The translations under genes were made by a program, and so were the position numbers. From assembly GCA_037349105.1 (NCBI GenBank), contig JAYJMM010000041.1, positions 1,798,001 to 1,862,000 of the forward strand: DNA of 64,000 nucleotides. Reading direction: 5' to 3'. This document shows positions 29,766-41,247 of the stretch, piece after piece. Within the stretch, counting starts at the first letter, position 1; the number at the start of each line of letters is the position of its first letter. The notes below the pieces were generated by a model. That model saw nothing but the letters and a program-made list of their open reading frames with translations, was not told where the DNA came from and did no database searches. Source of the stretch: Limnomonas spitsbergensis (taxonomy: Eukaryota > Chlorophyta > Chlorophyceae > Chlamydomonadales).

Positions 29766-32202
29766 AGTACCTTGTACGATAATGGGAGTCCAGAAGGCTC
29801 ATCAAGACTGGGATTTGACCGTCGCGAATGATGTCGTGGTCAGGACTGTCGGGGCCGGAGAGGGATGAGAGGCATTTTAAAGCCGCTACTTGAACCTCAA
29901 TAGACGGAGAATCCAGGAGGATGATCAGGGGCACCATGGTACCAGCGCTAATTAAGGCGGCCCTAGTGTCAGTGCAACAAAAAATGCTTGTTAGAGCGTC
30001 CACAGCCGCTGCTTGCACATCCACCCATGGAGAATATAGTAGGTGGATCAGCGGCACAATGGCATCGACGCCGGCCTTGGTGTCATCGCCGTCCGAAATG
30101 CTCCTTATAGCGTTCGCAGCAGCTTGCACCCCGCCGAGGGAATCAAGGACGGTCAACAAAGGCAAGATGGAACAGGCGCTTATTAAGGCGGCCTGAGTAT
30201 CACCGCCATCCAACAGGCTCCTTATAGTGTTTGCAGCAGCAGCTTGCACCTTGGCTGATGTGGAATCAAGGAGGGTGATCAGATGCACGATGGCGCCGGT
30301 GCTTATGAAGGCGGCCTGAGTGTCACCACCGTCGGAAAGGCTCCTTACAACATCTTCAGCAGCAGCTTGCACATCACCTGAAAATTTGGGATAGATTAAA
30401 GGCGCGATGCCATCGGCGCTGGAGATCTCGGCTATCTCAGCGTTGATGCTGTCATCGTCCTTGGAGAGGATCGTCCCATAAGCTCTCACAGCAGCTGCTT
30501 GCACAGTTAAGGACGGGGACCACATGAGGCGGATCAAAGGCGGGATAACACCGGTCATAATGATGTCGACCTTGGCATCGAAGTCATCTGAAAGCGAAAG
30601 GTATGTCAAAAGCTCTACCGCATCTGCTTGCACCTCGTATGATGAGGAGCCCAGAAGGCTGATCAAGGGCGGTACTCCACTGGCGCGAATGATGTCCCAG
30701 CCGTATTCAAGACGGAGGGATGAAAGGCAGTTTAAAGCTGCCACTTGCACCCCAGCTGACGGGGAATCCAGGAGGCTGACCAGAGGTGGGATACCACCAG
30801 CAGAAACAATCTCGTAGTCGGCGGCTTCAAAATCAGCTGAAAGGACACACAACGTTTCCGCAACATCTGCTTGCACTTTGATTGATGGGGAACCCAGGAG
30901 GCGAACTAGAGGCGGGATGCCGCCAGCCGTAACGACTTCGTCGCCGGCCATGTAGGTCAAGCCATCTATCTTCCGCGACAGATACCACAAGGCTCCCGCA
31001 GCAGCTGCCTGAACCTCAGTGCATGGTGAATCCAGGAGGCGGATCATAGGCTGGACACCATCGGCAAAATGGCAGGCGTCGCCGGGGTCGTCAACTCGAA
31101 GGCACGAAAATGCCCCTAAAGCAGCTAATTGCACCTCAGTTGACGGAGAATCCAGGAGGCTGATCAGAGACGGGATGATTTCAGGGCCGCAATATTTCCA
31201 CTGCAAGCACCGGTATGTTTGGTACTTAAACAACACGCTGTTCCGGGGCGGGAAGGCACCTGCGCTGATGAAGGCGGCCCTAGTGTCACCGTTTATTGAA
31301 AGGCTCGTTAAAAGCTCTGCAGCAAGTTGTTGCACGTCGGTTGCTGGAGAAAACAGGAGGCCGATCAGAGGCGGGATGGCACCAGCACATTTGAAGGTGG
31401 TCCTGGTGTCACCGCCATCCGAAAGGCGTCTTAGAGCGTTTGCAACAGCTGCTCGCACCTCGGCTGATCGGGAATCCAGGAGGATGATCAGAGACACGAT
31501 GATACGAGGGCTTATAAAGGTGGCCCTCGTGTCACGGCCAACGGAAATGCTTGTTAAAGCGTTCACAGCAGCTACTTGCACCTGGGCCCATCGAGAATGT
31601 AGTAGGCCGATCAGATGCACAATGACATCCGCGCACATCAAGGCGGCTTGAGTTTCACCGCCGTCTGAAAGGCTCCTTACAGCGTTTGCAGCAGCTGCTT
31701 GCACCTTGGCTGATGAGGAATCAAGGAGGGTGATCAAAGGCACGATGGCACCGGCGCTTATGAAAGCGGCCTGAGTGTCTCCGCCGTCCAAAAGGCTCCT
31801 TATAGTGTTTGCAGCAGCAGCTTGCACCTTGGCTGATGGGGAACCCAGGAGGGTGATCAGAGGCACGATGGCGCCGGCGCTTATCAAAGCAGCCTGAGTG
31901 TCACCGCCGTCCAAAATGCTCGTTAAAGCGTTCGCAGTAGCAGCTTGCACCTCGGTTGACGGGGAACCCAGGAGGCTGATCAGAGACGGGATGACTGCGG
32001 CGCTTTTAATCGTGGCCCTGGTGCTGTTATCGCTGGGAAGGATGTTACGCTGCCGAAACTGTGCCTCGGTAAACGCGGTTGAGCCCAGGCGGCTGATGAT
32101 ACGCTGGACGCATGAACCGCCCTGGCTCTTAGCCTCAGGAACGTCGTTGGGGCGCGGGGATTCATGAGCAGCGATGTTCGCTCCACTGCGATCCACTTTC
32201 AA
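29725..32202 (-). CDS. Armadillo-repeat protein, single exon (825 aa)
   Basis: After about 60 N-terminal residues, roughly 18 tandem ARM repeats of 40-43 residues follow. Each carries the signature (I/V)PPLI.LL.SPS..VQAAAA.AL.SL and a DGGDTQAA(L/F)ISAGAI linker. ARM repeats stack into a superhelix that binds partner peptides; proteins of this make-up include Vac8-like vacuolar, ARM-only scaffold and PUB-ARM proteins. No U-box, F-box or IBB domain is visible, so the role is open. One repeat near residues 315-335 is garbled (FKYQTYRCLQWKYCG). Repeats 2-4 are very similar to repeats 14-16, which suggests a recent internal duplication. The lack of introns contrasts with the intron-rich neighbours and may mean origin from a retrocopy. 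The last residues (YFEQQPAEGYFDFS) follow a frameshift. Function unassigned. Confidence 0.8.
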   Translation of the reverse strand: MKVDRSGANIAAHESPRPNDVPEAKSQGGSCVQRIISRLGSTAFTEAQFRQRNILPSDNSTRATIKSAAVIPSLISLLGSPSTEVQAATANALTSILDGGDTQAALISAGAIVPLITLLGSPSAKVQAAAANTIRSLLDGGDTQAAFISAGAIVPLITLLDSSSAKVQAAAANAVRSLSDGGETQAALMCADVIVHLIGLLHSRWAQVQVAAVNALTSISVGRDTRATFISPRIIVSLIILLDSRSAEVRAAVANALRRLSDGGDTRTTFKCAGAIPPLIGLLFSPATDVQQLAAELLTSLSINGDTRAAFISAGAFPPRNSVLFKYQTYRCLQWKYCGPEIIPSLISLLDSPSTEVQLAALGAFSCLRVDDPGDACHFADGVQPMIRLLDSPCTEVQAAAAGALWYLSRKIDGLTYMAGDEVVTAGGIPPLVRLLGSPSIKVQADVAETLCVLSADFEAADYEIVSAGGIPPLVSLLDSPSAGVQVAALNCLSSLRLEYGWDIIRASGVPPLISLLGSSSYEVQADAVELLTYLSLSDDFDAKVDIIMTGVIPPLIRLMWSPSLTVQAAAVRAYGTILSKDDDSINAEIAEISSADGIAPLIYPKFSGDVQAAAEDVVRSLSDGGDTQAAFISTGAIVHLITLLDSTSAKVQAAAANTIRSLLDGGDTQAALISACSILPLLTVLDSLGGVQAAANAIRSISDGDDTKAGVDAIVPLIHLLYSPWVDVQAAAVDALTSIFCCTDTRAALISAGTMVPLIILLDSPSIEVQVAALKCLSSLSGPDSPDHDIIRDGQIPVLMSLLDSHYRTRYFEQQPAEGYFDFS

Positions 32203-33057
32203 GGGAGGCTTCCCATCTACAACCTGATGAGCAATGCAGGCAGGCAGTCAAGCAGCATGATCAGAAATAAGGGCACGGAAGTTTCATGGCAGTATCCTGT
32301 ACAAGGCACTCTATGGACATGCATGGGAGTGGACCGGGACAACGATCACACATGACATATGTGACTTGAGCCATGCCAGCTTGGCCGCTGGCTATAGAAA
32401 TCCAACTGGACACCTTTTAACCGCAGACAGCGAAGCAAACACTTACATTTCATCAAATCATTTTGATCTCGAGCGAGTCAAACGCAGCGATGAGGTATTG
32501 AAACACCGTAAACTGGAAAAGGAAAATGGACGTTGGCGAACATCGTGCATCAGCGACGCCATGTACTTGCAAAAACCTAGCACCTCATTGCCTCATTGGA
32601 CCTATGTACCGTAATCCTTTTCTGTATAACATAAAACTATAGCACTTTGTTGGTCCGACAGGCAGCTTGTTTGGTTCGGCATATACCAACATACTAGCTT
32701 CTTTTCTGTGCAGACAAGTTGGTTGGTTCGGTAGGCATGTTGTTACCAACTTCCGCCTAGGGTCTAAAACGCATCGAGGCATCTGAGCAAGAGGCTCAAG
32801 CTGACAAGCCCACCCTACTCATCCCGACTTTTAGTTAGCCTACGGGCCAGTCTATCCGAGCAAAACTACCAAACCATAGAATTGAGCAGCGCTCCATCGG
32901 TTATGCAAAGACAAATCAGTTGAATGCACCCCATGGAAGCGCAGACTCTCAATTTCCTAATGAAAACTGGCATCAACTAACAATGGATAATTAGCAATGT
33001 ACCCCTCACCCATAAACGACATGAAGAGAAGGGGAAGTAAAGCAAGCCTAAAGGAGA
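32203..33057. other. Upstream region of the ARM gene
   Basis: The first part should hold the promoter and 5' UTR of the minus-strand ARM gene, but I see no clear TATA box or other defined element. The rest is AT-richer intergenic DNA with no coding support. Confidence 0.4.
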
Positions 33058-33251
33058 TACCGTAGATTCGCTTTGTCTTCCCTCATAAGTAGGGGTTGAT
33101 GAAGGATCCGTGAATTGACTTAATATCGATTCACGACGCCAGTTTTCAGTAGGAAATTTAGAGTTTTCGGCAGCACTTAAACCTCTGGGCAGTATTAAAA
33201 GAAATCATTTTTTGAAGCCGTAGGGAAGGCAAATCAGACCATGGTACCGTA
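33058..33251. mobile_element. MITE copy A (CTTCCCTC terminal inverted repeats)
   Basis: The left end GATTCGCTTTGTCTTCCCTC is inverted at the right end (TAGGGAAGGCAAATCAGACC), about 190 bp apart. TACCGTA flanks both sides (33058-33064 and 33245-33251) and may be a target duplication. It shares GAAATTTAGAGTTTTCG with copy C (GAAATCTAGAGTTTCG). Non-coding. Confidence 0.6.
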
Positions 33252-33637
33252 TTCAGCCGTGTTTATTTATCGATATTGAACAGTGGAGAATGTGACATCT
33301 GAGGAGGAGACTGAGGCCTGCTCAGGTATGCCGCTCAGGCTGGGCGCCCAGGCGATTCGACTCACAGGCCGTGTAACGCTGCATCAGTGGTGGCTGAGTG
33401 TTGCACATACATCTGCTTAACTCATAGACACAAGTCTGGGGAGAGTTCAAGAGCATGGAAGGATTACAAAATCTCATACTTTTTATGTCAGTTTGCTTTC
33501 GACATTTACAAGACCGGTTATGTTTTTGACTCAGTTTTGCAAAATTTTAAATCCAGATTTTTAATATGTGTCCCTGCTGTTTTACATTTCTCTTATCGTT
33601 TCAGCCCAGCAACATGAATTCCTTGCGGAGGACCTAC

Positions 33638-33701
33638 CTGCTGTCCTTCATCCTCATCACACTGCACTGGCTCCACCAGCTTGAGCAGGAGCTCCAACTG
33701 T
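33638..33701 (-). CDS. Isolated exon of an unidentified gene
   Basis: Minus-strand exon with acceptor CAAGCAG and a strong donor CAG|GTAGGT. It reads QLELLLKLVEPVQCDEDEGQ plus a final Q, an amphipathic helix followed by an acidic stretch. No adjoining exons were placed and the family is unknown; it may be a remnant. Confidence 0.3.
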
Positions 33702-34157
33702 CTGCTTGAAGGCACTGGCGAGCGGTCGGACGAAAGGAGGGCCAAACAGGCGATATCAAACCGCTGCATTGCATGCATGCAAAACACATCAGTGCAATGC
33801 GCAGTCATACACCTAGTGAATTCCTCCATGTACCATGCATGGTTTATTAGGATTCATGTTTAGGGTTCAGGGTTCAACTCCTCCATGCACCAGACACATT
33901 AATCCACATTTCATCCGCAGCAGTGTAATCTGAGCAAGGTAAAAGCAACAAATTACATGCTTGCAAAAATACGGCTGTGTGATGGGGAGTGTGAGACACT
34001 TGACCTGCCATCACCCGTAAGAGTGCATTTATTTGTCGTGGATCCAGTGCCACTCTCCTGAATCAGCTTAACAGAGTTGATGAATTCCCACTAACAGGAA
34101 CGGTTAATTGATCGGCATCATCGAACCCCCGACCAACAAACCATGTGTTGCCACCCA

Positions 34158-34240
34158 GCGACGTTGTGGTTCATCAACGCGACCACAACGTTGCTGGTTC
34201 CGTACCTGTCCCTTTACCTTTTTCGGTAAGGGACACGTAC
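34158..34240. other. Two adjacent strong hairpins
   Basis: Hairpin 1: ACGTTGTGGT (34161-34170) pairs with ACCACAACGT (34182-34191) over an 11-base loop. Hairpin 2: GTACCTGTCCCTTTACC (34202-34218) pairs with GGTAAGGGACACGTAC (34225-34240) with one mismatch and one bulge over a 6-base loop. Function unknown; could be a structured RNA, a small hairpin precursor or a palindromic transposon remnant. Confidence 0.6.
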
Positions 34241-34265
34241 AGAGCAAGCCTCCAAACATCATGTA

Positions 34266-34505
34266 TCAGGATCCCCCTGGCCCTGCATGAATGCCCACCT
34301 TCAGATCAGCAGGCGCTGTAAATCCCAGGTCATTCAACCTTTTGGTCATCTCCGCTCTGATTCCAGCCGCTTTAAATGTGCCCAAGCTAGACTTGGTGAT
34401 CTCATCTGGAACTTCTTCCCAAGACACGGCAGCGTGAACACGCAGCGGCGTAATAGATGAACATCTGAAGCTTGAATGAGCACGCAATGCAGGAGTCATG
34501 TTCAA
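34266..34505 (-). pseudogene. Pogo/Tigger-like transposase C-terminal remnant
   Basis: The frame contains VSWEEVPDEITKSSLGTFKA followed by AGI, which resembles the tail of DDE_1 (pogo/Tigger) transposases, where a Trp-x-x-(V/I)...(E/T)I..SF...GI helix ends the domain. No DDE catalytic core is found upstream, so this is at best a fragment. Assignment rests on one motif. Confidence 0.35.
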
Positions 34506-36077
34506 TGTCTTCAGTGAGGAGCACAGGAAGTTGATTTACAGGAAAACAGACAGCGGCAAGGTACAAACCAACAGATGAATGGCAGAAAGGTGTGTTCCCG
34601 TCTTACCGCAACAAATCTGAAGGCGAGTAAGGCCGGTTGTACAGCAAGCTCCGCCTGTTGACAACGGCTCTCCATGGAGAGGGTCCAGTGCAAGATTTAT
34701 TCAGCTGCCTCAACCAAGAGCCGCTCAACATCCTGCATGCACGATACAACCCAATAAATCAACTGATCACTAAAGCAACCAGCTGCTGGGCAGTATAAGT
34801 AGAGTATGATCATGCATGGTTCAGCCGCCTCAACAGAAAGCTGGCAGGCAGCACCCTGCTAGCCATGCGCAGCACTAACCAAGCAATCAATTAATAAACT
34901 AGCCAGCTGAGTACCAGACAGTGGAAATATCAGTAATAAGATATTTGAACTTTAAAACAGGTGGGCTGCTTGCCTGCCTGTGAAGGGCTAATGGCTGCTT
35001 CCTTATGTTGAACCCCTCAGCCCTCTCATTCCACTGGGATGTCTCCAGTGTTTATTTAAGACTTTCAGAGGGCGCATGACCAGCTCTGGGGGGCCGCCAG
35101 GCGGCCACCGCTGAGTGGGCCAACTGGGACCAAAGCTTGGCCGGCCTACGGCGGGCGGGCGGGTGGCCAGTGGCTAGCTACGGTGGCCCCAGCAGCAGGC
35201 CCCCTCGATCGGCCTTGCGTGGGCCATGATTTAGCTGAATTGCAGCTGAAGATGGCTAACAAATGGAGGTCACCAGTTACCACGCACTGAGAGTCGAGTT
35301 CTGGGCTTTTGCTGGCTGTGCAAATGTGCAAGCATGTATGCATGGCACGGCACTAAGGCATTGCGTCGCTCCATCACCTGCTCTGTGTGCCCCAAATTGG
35401 TAAGATCATTCAATCCAATCACCCGGTAAATTCAACCGGTCTCACCTTATGATCGATCAATCCAATTCGAACTGATTGATACCGACAACTGAGTCGCTGT
35501 CTACCTTGATTCAGTCTCGGCAGTGCCGGAGTGGGTACTGGATGGTATGTACCGGTAAAATGCTGTTCGGCTGATGACAAGTTTTGGGCGACAGCAAGAT
35601 GCGTGAACTCCTCGAGCTTCTTGGCAATAGGATAAACAGCAAATGGCCTCGGCTTATCGCAAAATCAATGGTATTTCGGGACAACAAACTTCTGACCAGA
35701 CTTGCTGGTCACGGAGCGGCGTTTCCAACTAAGATGCCACGCTTGTCTTGATTGGACAGGCCATCCTGGGCGGAGCTTCCGAGATAGTCGCGTTCTGCAC
35801 CATGTCGCCGTGAGCGACTGAGTGTTTTATACCAGGCAGCTAGCGCTCACTGTGGACCAGTTAGTGGACTTAAGTTGTAAAGGGCGGCCAAACCCTTTCT
35901 AGACATCGGCACTCACTCAGGGTTGGCCACACGCCCCGCGATGCTACCCGGCGTCCTGTAATCGCTGTTTTTTCGTGAGCCGATGAAGGCCATGTCCAAA
36001 GGCCAAACTACTCCGGGAGTACCTGTGCCCGCCGCTCGTAGATGTCGTTTTATCAGATCGTATTCACGGATGTGGTG

Positions 36078-38055
36078 ACCCGCAACCCCCCATACATCGC
36101 ACCACCCCTAGCTAATAATATAAGCATATACGGTCCTGAAGGGAGGCCTGGACTGCAACACACTCACGGGGTAAAGGGTCCAAACCCTCACCTTCAGTCC
36201 AGTGAGGCTTAGCTCTTTTTGTTCCTGGAAACGCATGTCCTACAGATTAGAATTGCCTTCCCTGTGTTTTAATTTTTGCACGGATCTGCTGCTCAACTCA
36301 GGGCTCAAAATCGACCAGAACTCTCAATTTCTGACAGAAAACAATCCATGTGTCATATTTTGATGTACCGGTAACCTGACAAACTTGTGAGGCTAGGCAA
36401 AGCCCATATACAGTACAGTATACTGATAACAGCCCTGTCGGCCGACATTGGCACGCTTTCAATATATAAATAGGTATGCCCATGGGGCATGGGTTGAGGA
36501 GGGGCTCGGTAATGAAGGGCTCCATGCTGGGTAATGGGGTGCCCGGGGTTCTTGGTAATGTTGCGGGTGCGGTCTTTATCCATGCTGTCAATGTTTCCTC
36601 AGCCTTTACGTCTCCCGTGCTGGTGGAAGCTTTGTTTCTTTATATCTGAGTCAGCGCTTGCTGACTCATGGACTCAGGACCCTGCTGCTGCAGGTACAAT
36701 GCCGCCTTGGAGCTCTTGGGGGAGCGGGATGAGGCGCTGGAGGAGATGCGGGCCGACTTGCAAGACGTCAAAAACCTGTACAGGTGAGAACGAGGGAGGG
36801 GAGGCGGGGGACCAGCCTTTCATGCAGTCACATAAGGGTTTTAACCCGTGTCCCGAAGCCTAAGGTTATTGAAGGATCTGCAGGGCACAGCCCTATACTT
36901 CTCTTCATCTCACAAGACAAACCATTTCAGTGACGTAATCCTCTCCTCCCACATCTGATTTGAATCAAAGGCTGACCGATATTTGTCTGAAGGGACCCTT
37001 TTGTTTTGTCGCATGGGATGTTTCACATTTGTAACGCATTTGTAAAAATATTAGTTGCTATGGAGACCTGTCAATTAATTAATTAATTGCTTCATACAAT
37101 CTTGAAAATTATTAAGTGCCCAAAAACCAAAGTGCCACCAAGCAAAACATATTAGTTGCTAATGGAGACCTGTCAAAACCAAAAACCAAAAAATCAGGCC
37201 ACACGATAATTCCTATGTGAAAAATCCATGTTCCATCTCTTCTCCCAAAAATTCATATCTTCGCTAAAAATGTTAGTACGTATCTTATCCTACATTGACC
37301 GGTAAGCTGCGTGAATGGCGTGCATATCGTGGTCCACAGCCGACCTGATCTCAGCACGGAGGTCAACTTGCTTGTCAGCTTGCTAGGTACGCAGGCTTGT
37401 CTGGCACAATGTCCCTGACTATCTTCTCTGACAGTCTTTGGCTCTTTGCAGCATTCACCTCATACAGACAGCTGTCTTCTGCCCGCTGAATCCCATTGAG
37501 GAATGAGGACAGGCAAGCAGGCACAGCTCCTCCTGGCCATCCGCCAAATTCTCAGTCCTCTCACGAGCGCACGATGGTCTGCGTTCGCTCCTCCAGAATT
37601 TAAATTTCCGTCCGCGCAGCACTTTCGGCTTGTACGGTCAAACTCAGTTAAAACTTCGTTTGATGCTAGCAACCCCGCAAACATCGATCGCACCACCCCT
37701 AAGATTAGCGTCTACTGTCCTGTAGACTCGAAGGAGCGTCAATGCACGATTGATGTACCCAAACTGGTGCTATCATGTTGTGGCGGCTATGGCCCATAAG
37801 ATCGGCATGTGGACCTAATATTAGCGACGAGAGCAGGGAGCAGATGTGTGATAGTCCGAGGAGCCCCATGAGAAGACGCTGAATGGGACGTGCACATGCA
37901 AACCCCTGAGCAAGAGGCAGTAGTGCGCTACTGGTAGTAGTGCGCTACTGGCAGTAGTGCGCTAAAGTCTTCACATGTCGCATTGTGCGGCCGGGTTCCA
38001 GCCAGGACCCCGCAAACATCGCACCACCCCTAAGATTAGCGTCTACGGTCCATTT
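36078..38055. repeat. Dispersed ~50-bp repeat (three copies)
   Basis: CATCGCACCACCCCTAAGAT followed by TAGCGTCTACGGTCC occurs at about 38014-38050. It recurs with few changes at about 37680-37728 and, more diverged, at about 36093-36140. The unit is preceded each time by AACCCCGCAAA or a close variant. Possibly a short mobile-element remnant. Between copies no further gene is seen except the TMF-like exon. Confidence 0.6.
36694..37506 (+). CDS. TMF/golgin-like C-terminal exon(s), orphan
   Basis: Exon 36694-36783 has acceptor CTGCTGCAG and donor AG|GTGAGA and reads YNAALELLGERDEALEEMRA then DLQDVKNLYR. This closely resembles the C-terminal coiled coil of TMF (TATA element modulatory factor, a Golgi golgin), where the pattern Y.A.L...GE..EE.EELR.D..DVK..Y recurs. 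A possible last exon at 37452-37506 (acceptor TTTGCAG) joins in phase and ends at TGA after 18 codons, but its sequence is not diagnostic. No upstream TMF exons were found, so this may be a gene fragment or the end of a gene with very long introns. Confidence 0.5.
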
Positions 38056-38118
38056 AAAATAAATGCAGCTCATAGCATCATAACGACATGCGGTAACGCA
38101 AAGGTCAAGACAACTCAC

Positions 38119-38361
38119 ATTACTAGTGACCGCCACGTCTAAGAACACCCCACTCGCTGGCTCCACACTCCGCCCCTCTCGAAACTCGCCGATGCCGTGC
38201 ACAGAGCCAACCGCATGATGAGCTACCTCCCCTTCTGGCACAGCAAATGTGAAGGCAGCCCGCAGGCCACCAAGCTCTGCGGCAAGAGCGACGCTCGCTG
38301 GCGTGATAAGCGCTTGGCGCTTAAACGCAGCCAAATTTAACAAACCAGTTGCACGCTTCAT
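38119..38361 (-). CDS. Possible first exon of an unidentified gene
   Basis: Minus strand: ATG at 38361, 81 codons in an even protein-like composition (MKRATGLLNLAAFKRQALIT, ending GVFLDVAVTSN), then a consensus donor AAT|GTGAGT at 38118. The N-terminus is basic and amphipathic, as in organelle-targeting peptides. The next exon was not found. No family recognised. Confidence 0.4.
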
Positions 38362-40487
38362 TTCGTAGGAATGACGCGGACTGTGACAACTCTTGCGGCT
38401 TTCAGTAGTGACATATATCTGGCTACAGGTATGAACTGTATGATTTGCATGCGAAGTGACACATATCGTATGCAACCGTTACGTTCTGTCACCAACTGAC
38501 GCCACATCCTACTACACACGTCTCGCTTCAAACCATACGGATCATAAACCCGCATGAGTCTTAATCGCGACTCACCCGAACCAACGACTGATCCTGGCCG
38601 CGAATCACCGAACTACACAAACACCTCCCCACTACCCCACCATCCGAAGAGCCCCTACGGACCCCCCAATTCCTACGGTCCCCCAAAAACCTACGGATTT
38701 CCTAGGACATACCGTAGAAATTCTAGAAATCCCCGCCTATGTTTGTCTCCAGACTCCAGACTTCCAGAGACAGTCTCTGCTTGTCATGCAATGCTGAATA
38801 AGTCCAGTTGTTTTCTGTTATTAGGTGAGGCGGCACCTGTGGATATACGAGATACCTGTGGATATATACGAGAGATCCGAGGGGCGACATGGCCTGGCCG
38901 CGAGACTGCTTGCAGTACACCAGGCACATTCGGTGCCATCACTGCCATGCACACATGCGTGGACATGGAGATTATCGGTGGTGCTTGCACCGCTGGGCTC
39001 CATCAGTGTTGCAGTGATATTTCTGAACCCGCGTACTGATGACTGCCCGAGCCCGAACTATGGCCCGAGGAAGCCGAATCTCCAGATCACCGGTGCTCCT
39101 GATGCCGAAAACGGCATTGCGGAAGTGCGACTCGGGTGCCGGCATTCGACAGCCAGGCTCGCCCACTCACACTTATTTTTTCCCGGGTAGAGCTTGTCGC
39201 CAGCCGAAAAATGCGCTAACACAGGGAGGTTAGTAGGTAATATGTTGGGATCCAGGTGTTGGTAAGGGTGGTGGCGTGACCGTATATTTCATTGCACGAA
39301 CAGGGCGGGTCAGATGCATCGACACGTTTTAGGGGTACTGAGGTTTGACCCGCCGTCCCAACCTGTTCACACTAGCAGTACCAACTGCCATTTGAGGTAA
39401 TCTCTCTAGGAACTGCCTCGATCGACCTGGTGTGTTGCTACATCGTCAAGTGCTGTAATCAGCTTGCCATACACGGTTTATTGAGGCATGTTCGGGTATC
39501 ATTTGAATCCGAATGGCAGTTGGATGCCAAAAACTGCCCCGTTAAGTACCAAACTTGCGGCGGCTGAGCCTGAAAAGTGGCAAAAGTCGGTTAAGGTAGG
39601 ACCTTATGTGGGAGTAGGTGGGGCATGTAGACGGAGGCATTGCCACCATCCCTGGGTCATTTGGCCAATCCAACATGCAGATATGGCCTTCCATGTGGCC
39701 CACATCAGGGCTGTCTTTCATGGATTGGAATTCACTCCAAACCTGTCTGATTGCTATGATGTCTGGTGATTCAGAGAGCCTGAGAGTAGCTCATCAAGAC
39801 TGCCCACCCAATTTGTGCACCATTCCCCACTCCCGAGGCTGCAAATTTGGGGCAAAGGTGGCTTGTCAGGAAGCCATGCCTCTTGCCCCATGCAGCCCCT
39901 CAGCCATGCAAGCTCCCATATCACTGCCACTGAGTTCCAGAATGCCTGAAGACAGGTATCCACTCTTTATTCACACATCTTGATTTTCATGTCCTTTATT
40001 CCAGGCCCCCCTTCTTATCTGAGCTGAGCCAGCCAGATGTGCCGAGGACTGGTTTTGCGAGAGGATGAAAAAAACAGCACAGGTGGTTTCAGAGCCACAA
40101 CCCTAGGCTTTACATCAGGTAATACTTCAGCTATGGAGGATTGGAGGCCAGCACTGCAATATAACATCCTCAAAAAATTAGAGGCAGGCCCCTCAGCATG
40201 GCCAAGTTATCTCAAAACATAAATTTATTGGAGTTGGTGATTCTGTCAAGTGGACTCCTTAAGCCCATTGTGTTTGCGTTTCATTACCGCAAGGGGCAGT
40301 TGGTGCCTACCAGTATTAGTGCACTGCTAACAATCAGGTTGGAGCACAGTCAATGTGTAACTGATATCAAGTCATGACCTAACCTCCTTGCACGGCTGGG
40401 CCTGTCCACGTTTTTACGATACATATCTAACATATGACCCGCCCTGAACGCGAGACTTGGCGGTTGGGTGGTTGGTACACGCCCTCA
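38362..40487. other. Intergenic stretch
   Basis: Several open frames of 60-160 codons exist (for example + strand from 38554), but they lack splice support, family motifs and consistent composition. TACGG-rich short repeats lie at 38655-38720. No feature called. Confidence 0.4.
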
Positions 40488-41247
40488 GGCTGTGTTTCCA
40501 TTGGAGTTTGAGGTGAGCAGTCGGGCAGGTCGGTTTTGTTCGGTCCGCGCCAAGATTTTAGCCCGAGGTGGAGACCACCACAGAAAAATCCGGCCTTCGT
40601 TTCCATTGCATGTCCGGGGTGGCCGATTCGCATTCAAGAACCTCGCAGGCTAAGATTTTCGAAATGTTGCAGCATTCCTTGGTAGTTGTTAAGTCGCGTT
40701 TGTTGTGCTGCTGCAAAACGAATCGCGCTATTGGCTTGTCCATGCGTAGTAGCATTGGGCACAGCTGGCAACGCTCTTTTGAAATTTCTGCACCCATGTA
40801 GCTTGAACACGTAGATCAAAGCAACCAGTGGTGCTTACGTATACTATTGCTTTATTTCGATTCAGTCGCACATGCTGCAACGCAACGACGGGGTAGAAAA
40901 TCGTCACGTGAGGTTCCGTGGACCGGGACAGCCAGTCGACTTCCATCGAACCAGCAGAGTTTATCAGCGGTATGAATATACGAGAATGGGCACAGGGCTC
41001 AGAAAACAAGGCTTCGAAGTATTGTCCAGCTGGCGTTTGGGGTGGATGTCACCCAAACTCACTTCGGGTCTCGGAACCGAAGTGGATTTGGGTAAGTTTG
41101 GGCAGATGAGTCTGGGAAACCAACCGTCGACTGTATTAATGCCGGTCGTGTTTCGACGTCCAATGGAAACGTTTTCGTCGGGGTGGCACAGCTGGCGCCT
41201 AGCTGGCAACCCACCCCGACGTCAAAACAGCCAATGGAAACACAGCC
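40488..41247. mobile_element. Non-autonomous DNA transposon, 760 bp, 17-bp TIRs, TCA duplication
   Basis: GGCTGTGTTTCCATTGG at 40488-40504 is perfectly inverted at 41231-41247. TCA directly flanks both ends (40485-40487 and 41248-41250), consistent with a 3-bp target-site duplication as made by PIF/Harbinger-type elements. Sub-terminal copies of CCATTG/CAATGGAAAC occur inside (about 40610 and 41160), and a palindrome lies around CACTTCGGGTC...CCGAAGTG (41060-41085). No transposase frame. Confidence 0.85.

Larger units (their letters stand above)
33702..36693. other. Gene-poor stretch
   Basis: Apart from the hairpin pair at 34158-34240, the pogo-like remnant at 34266-34505 and a dispersed repeat at 36078-36135, I see no gene here. 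TACCGGTA occurs at 35550 and 36366. About 35085-35210 is very GC-rich (GGGCCGCCAGGCGGCC) but not coding. Confidence 0.45.

Noticed and set aside
29921..32167. Plus-strand frames opposite the ARM gene
   Set aside because: They mirror the ARM repeat periodicity and are antisense shadows.
38554..39039. 161-codon plus-strand frame
   Set aside because: Composition changes abruptly, with low-complexity Pro/Tyr-rich short repeats at the start; no family or splice support.
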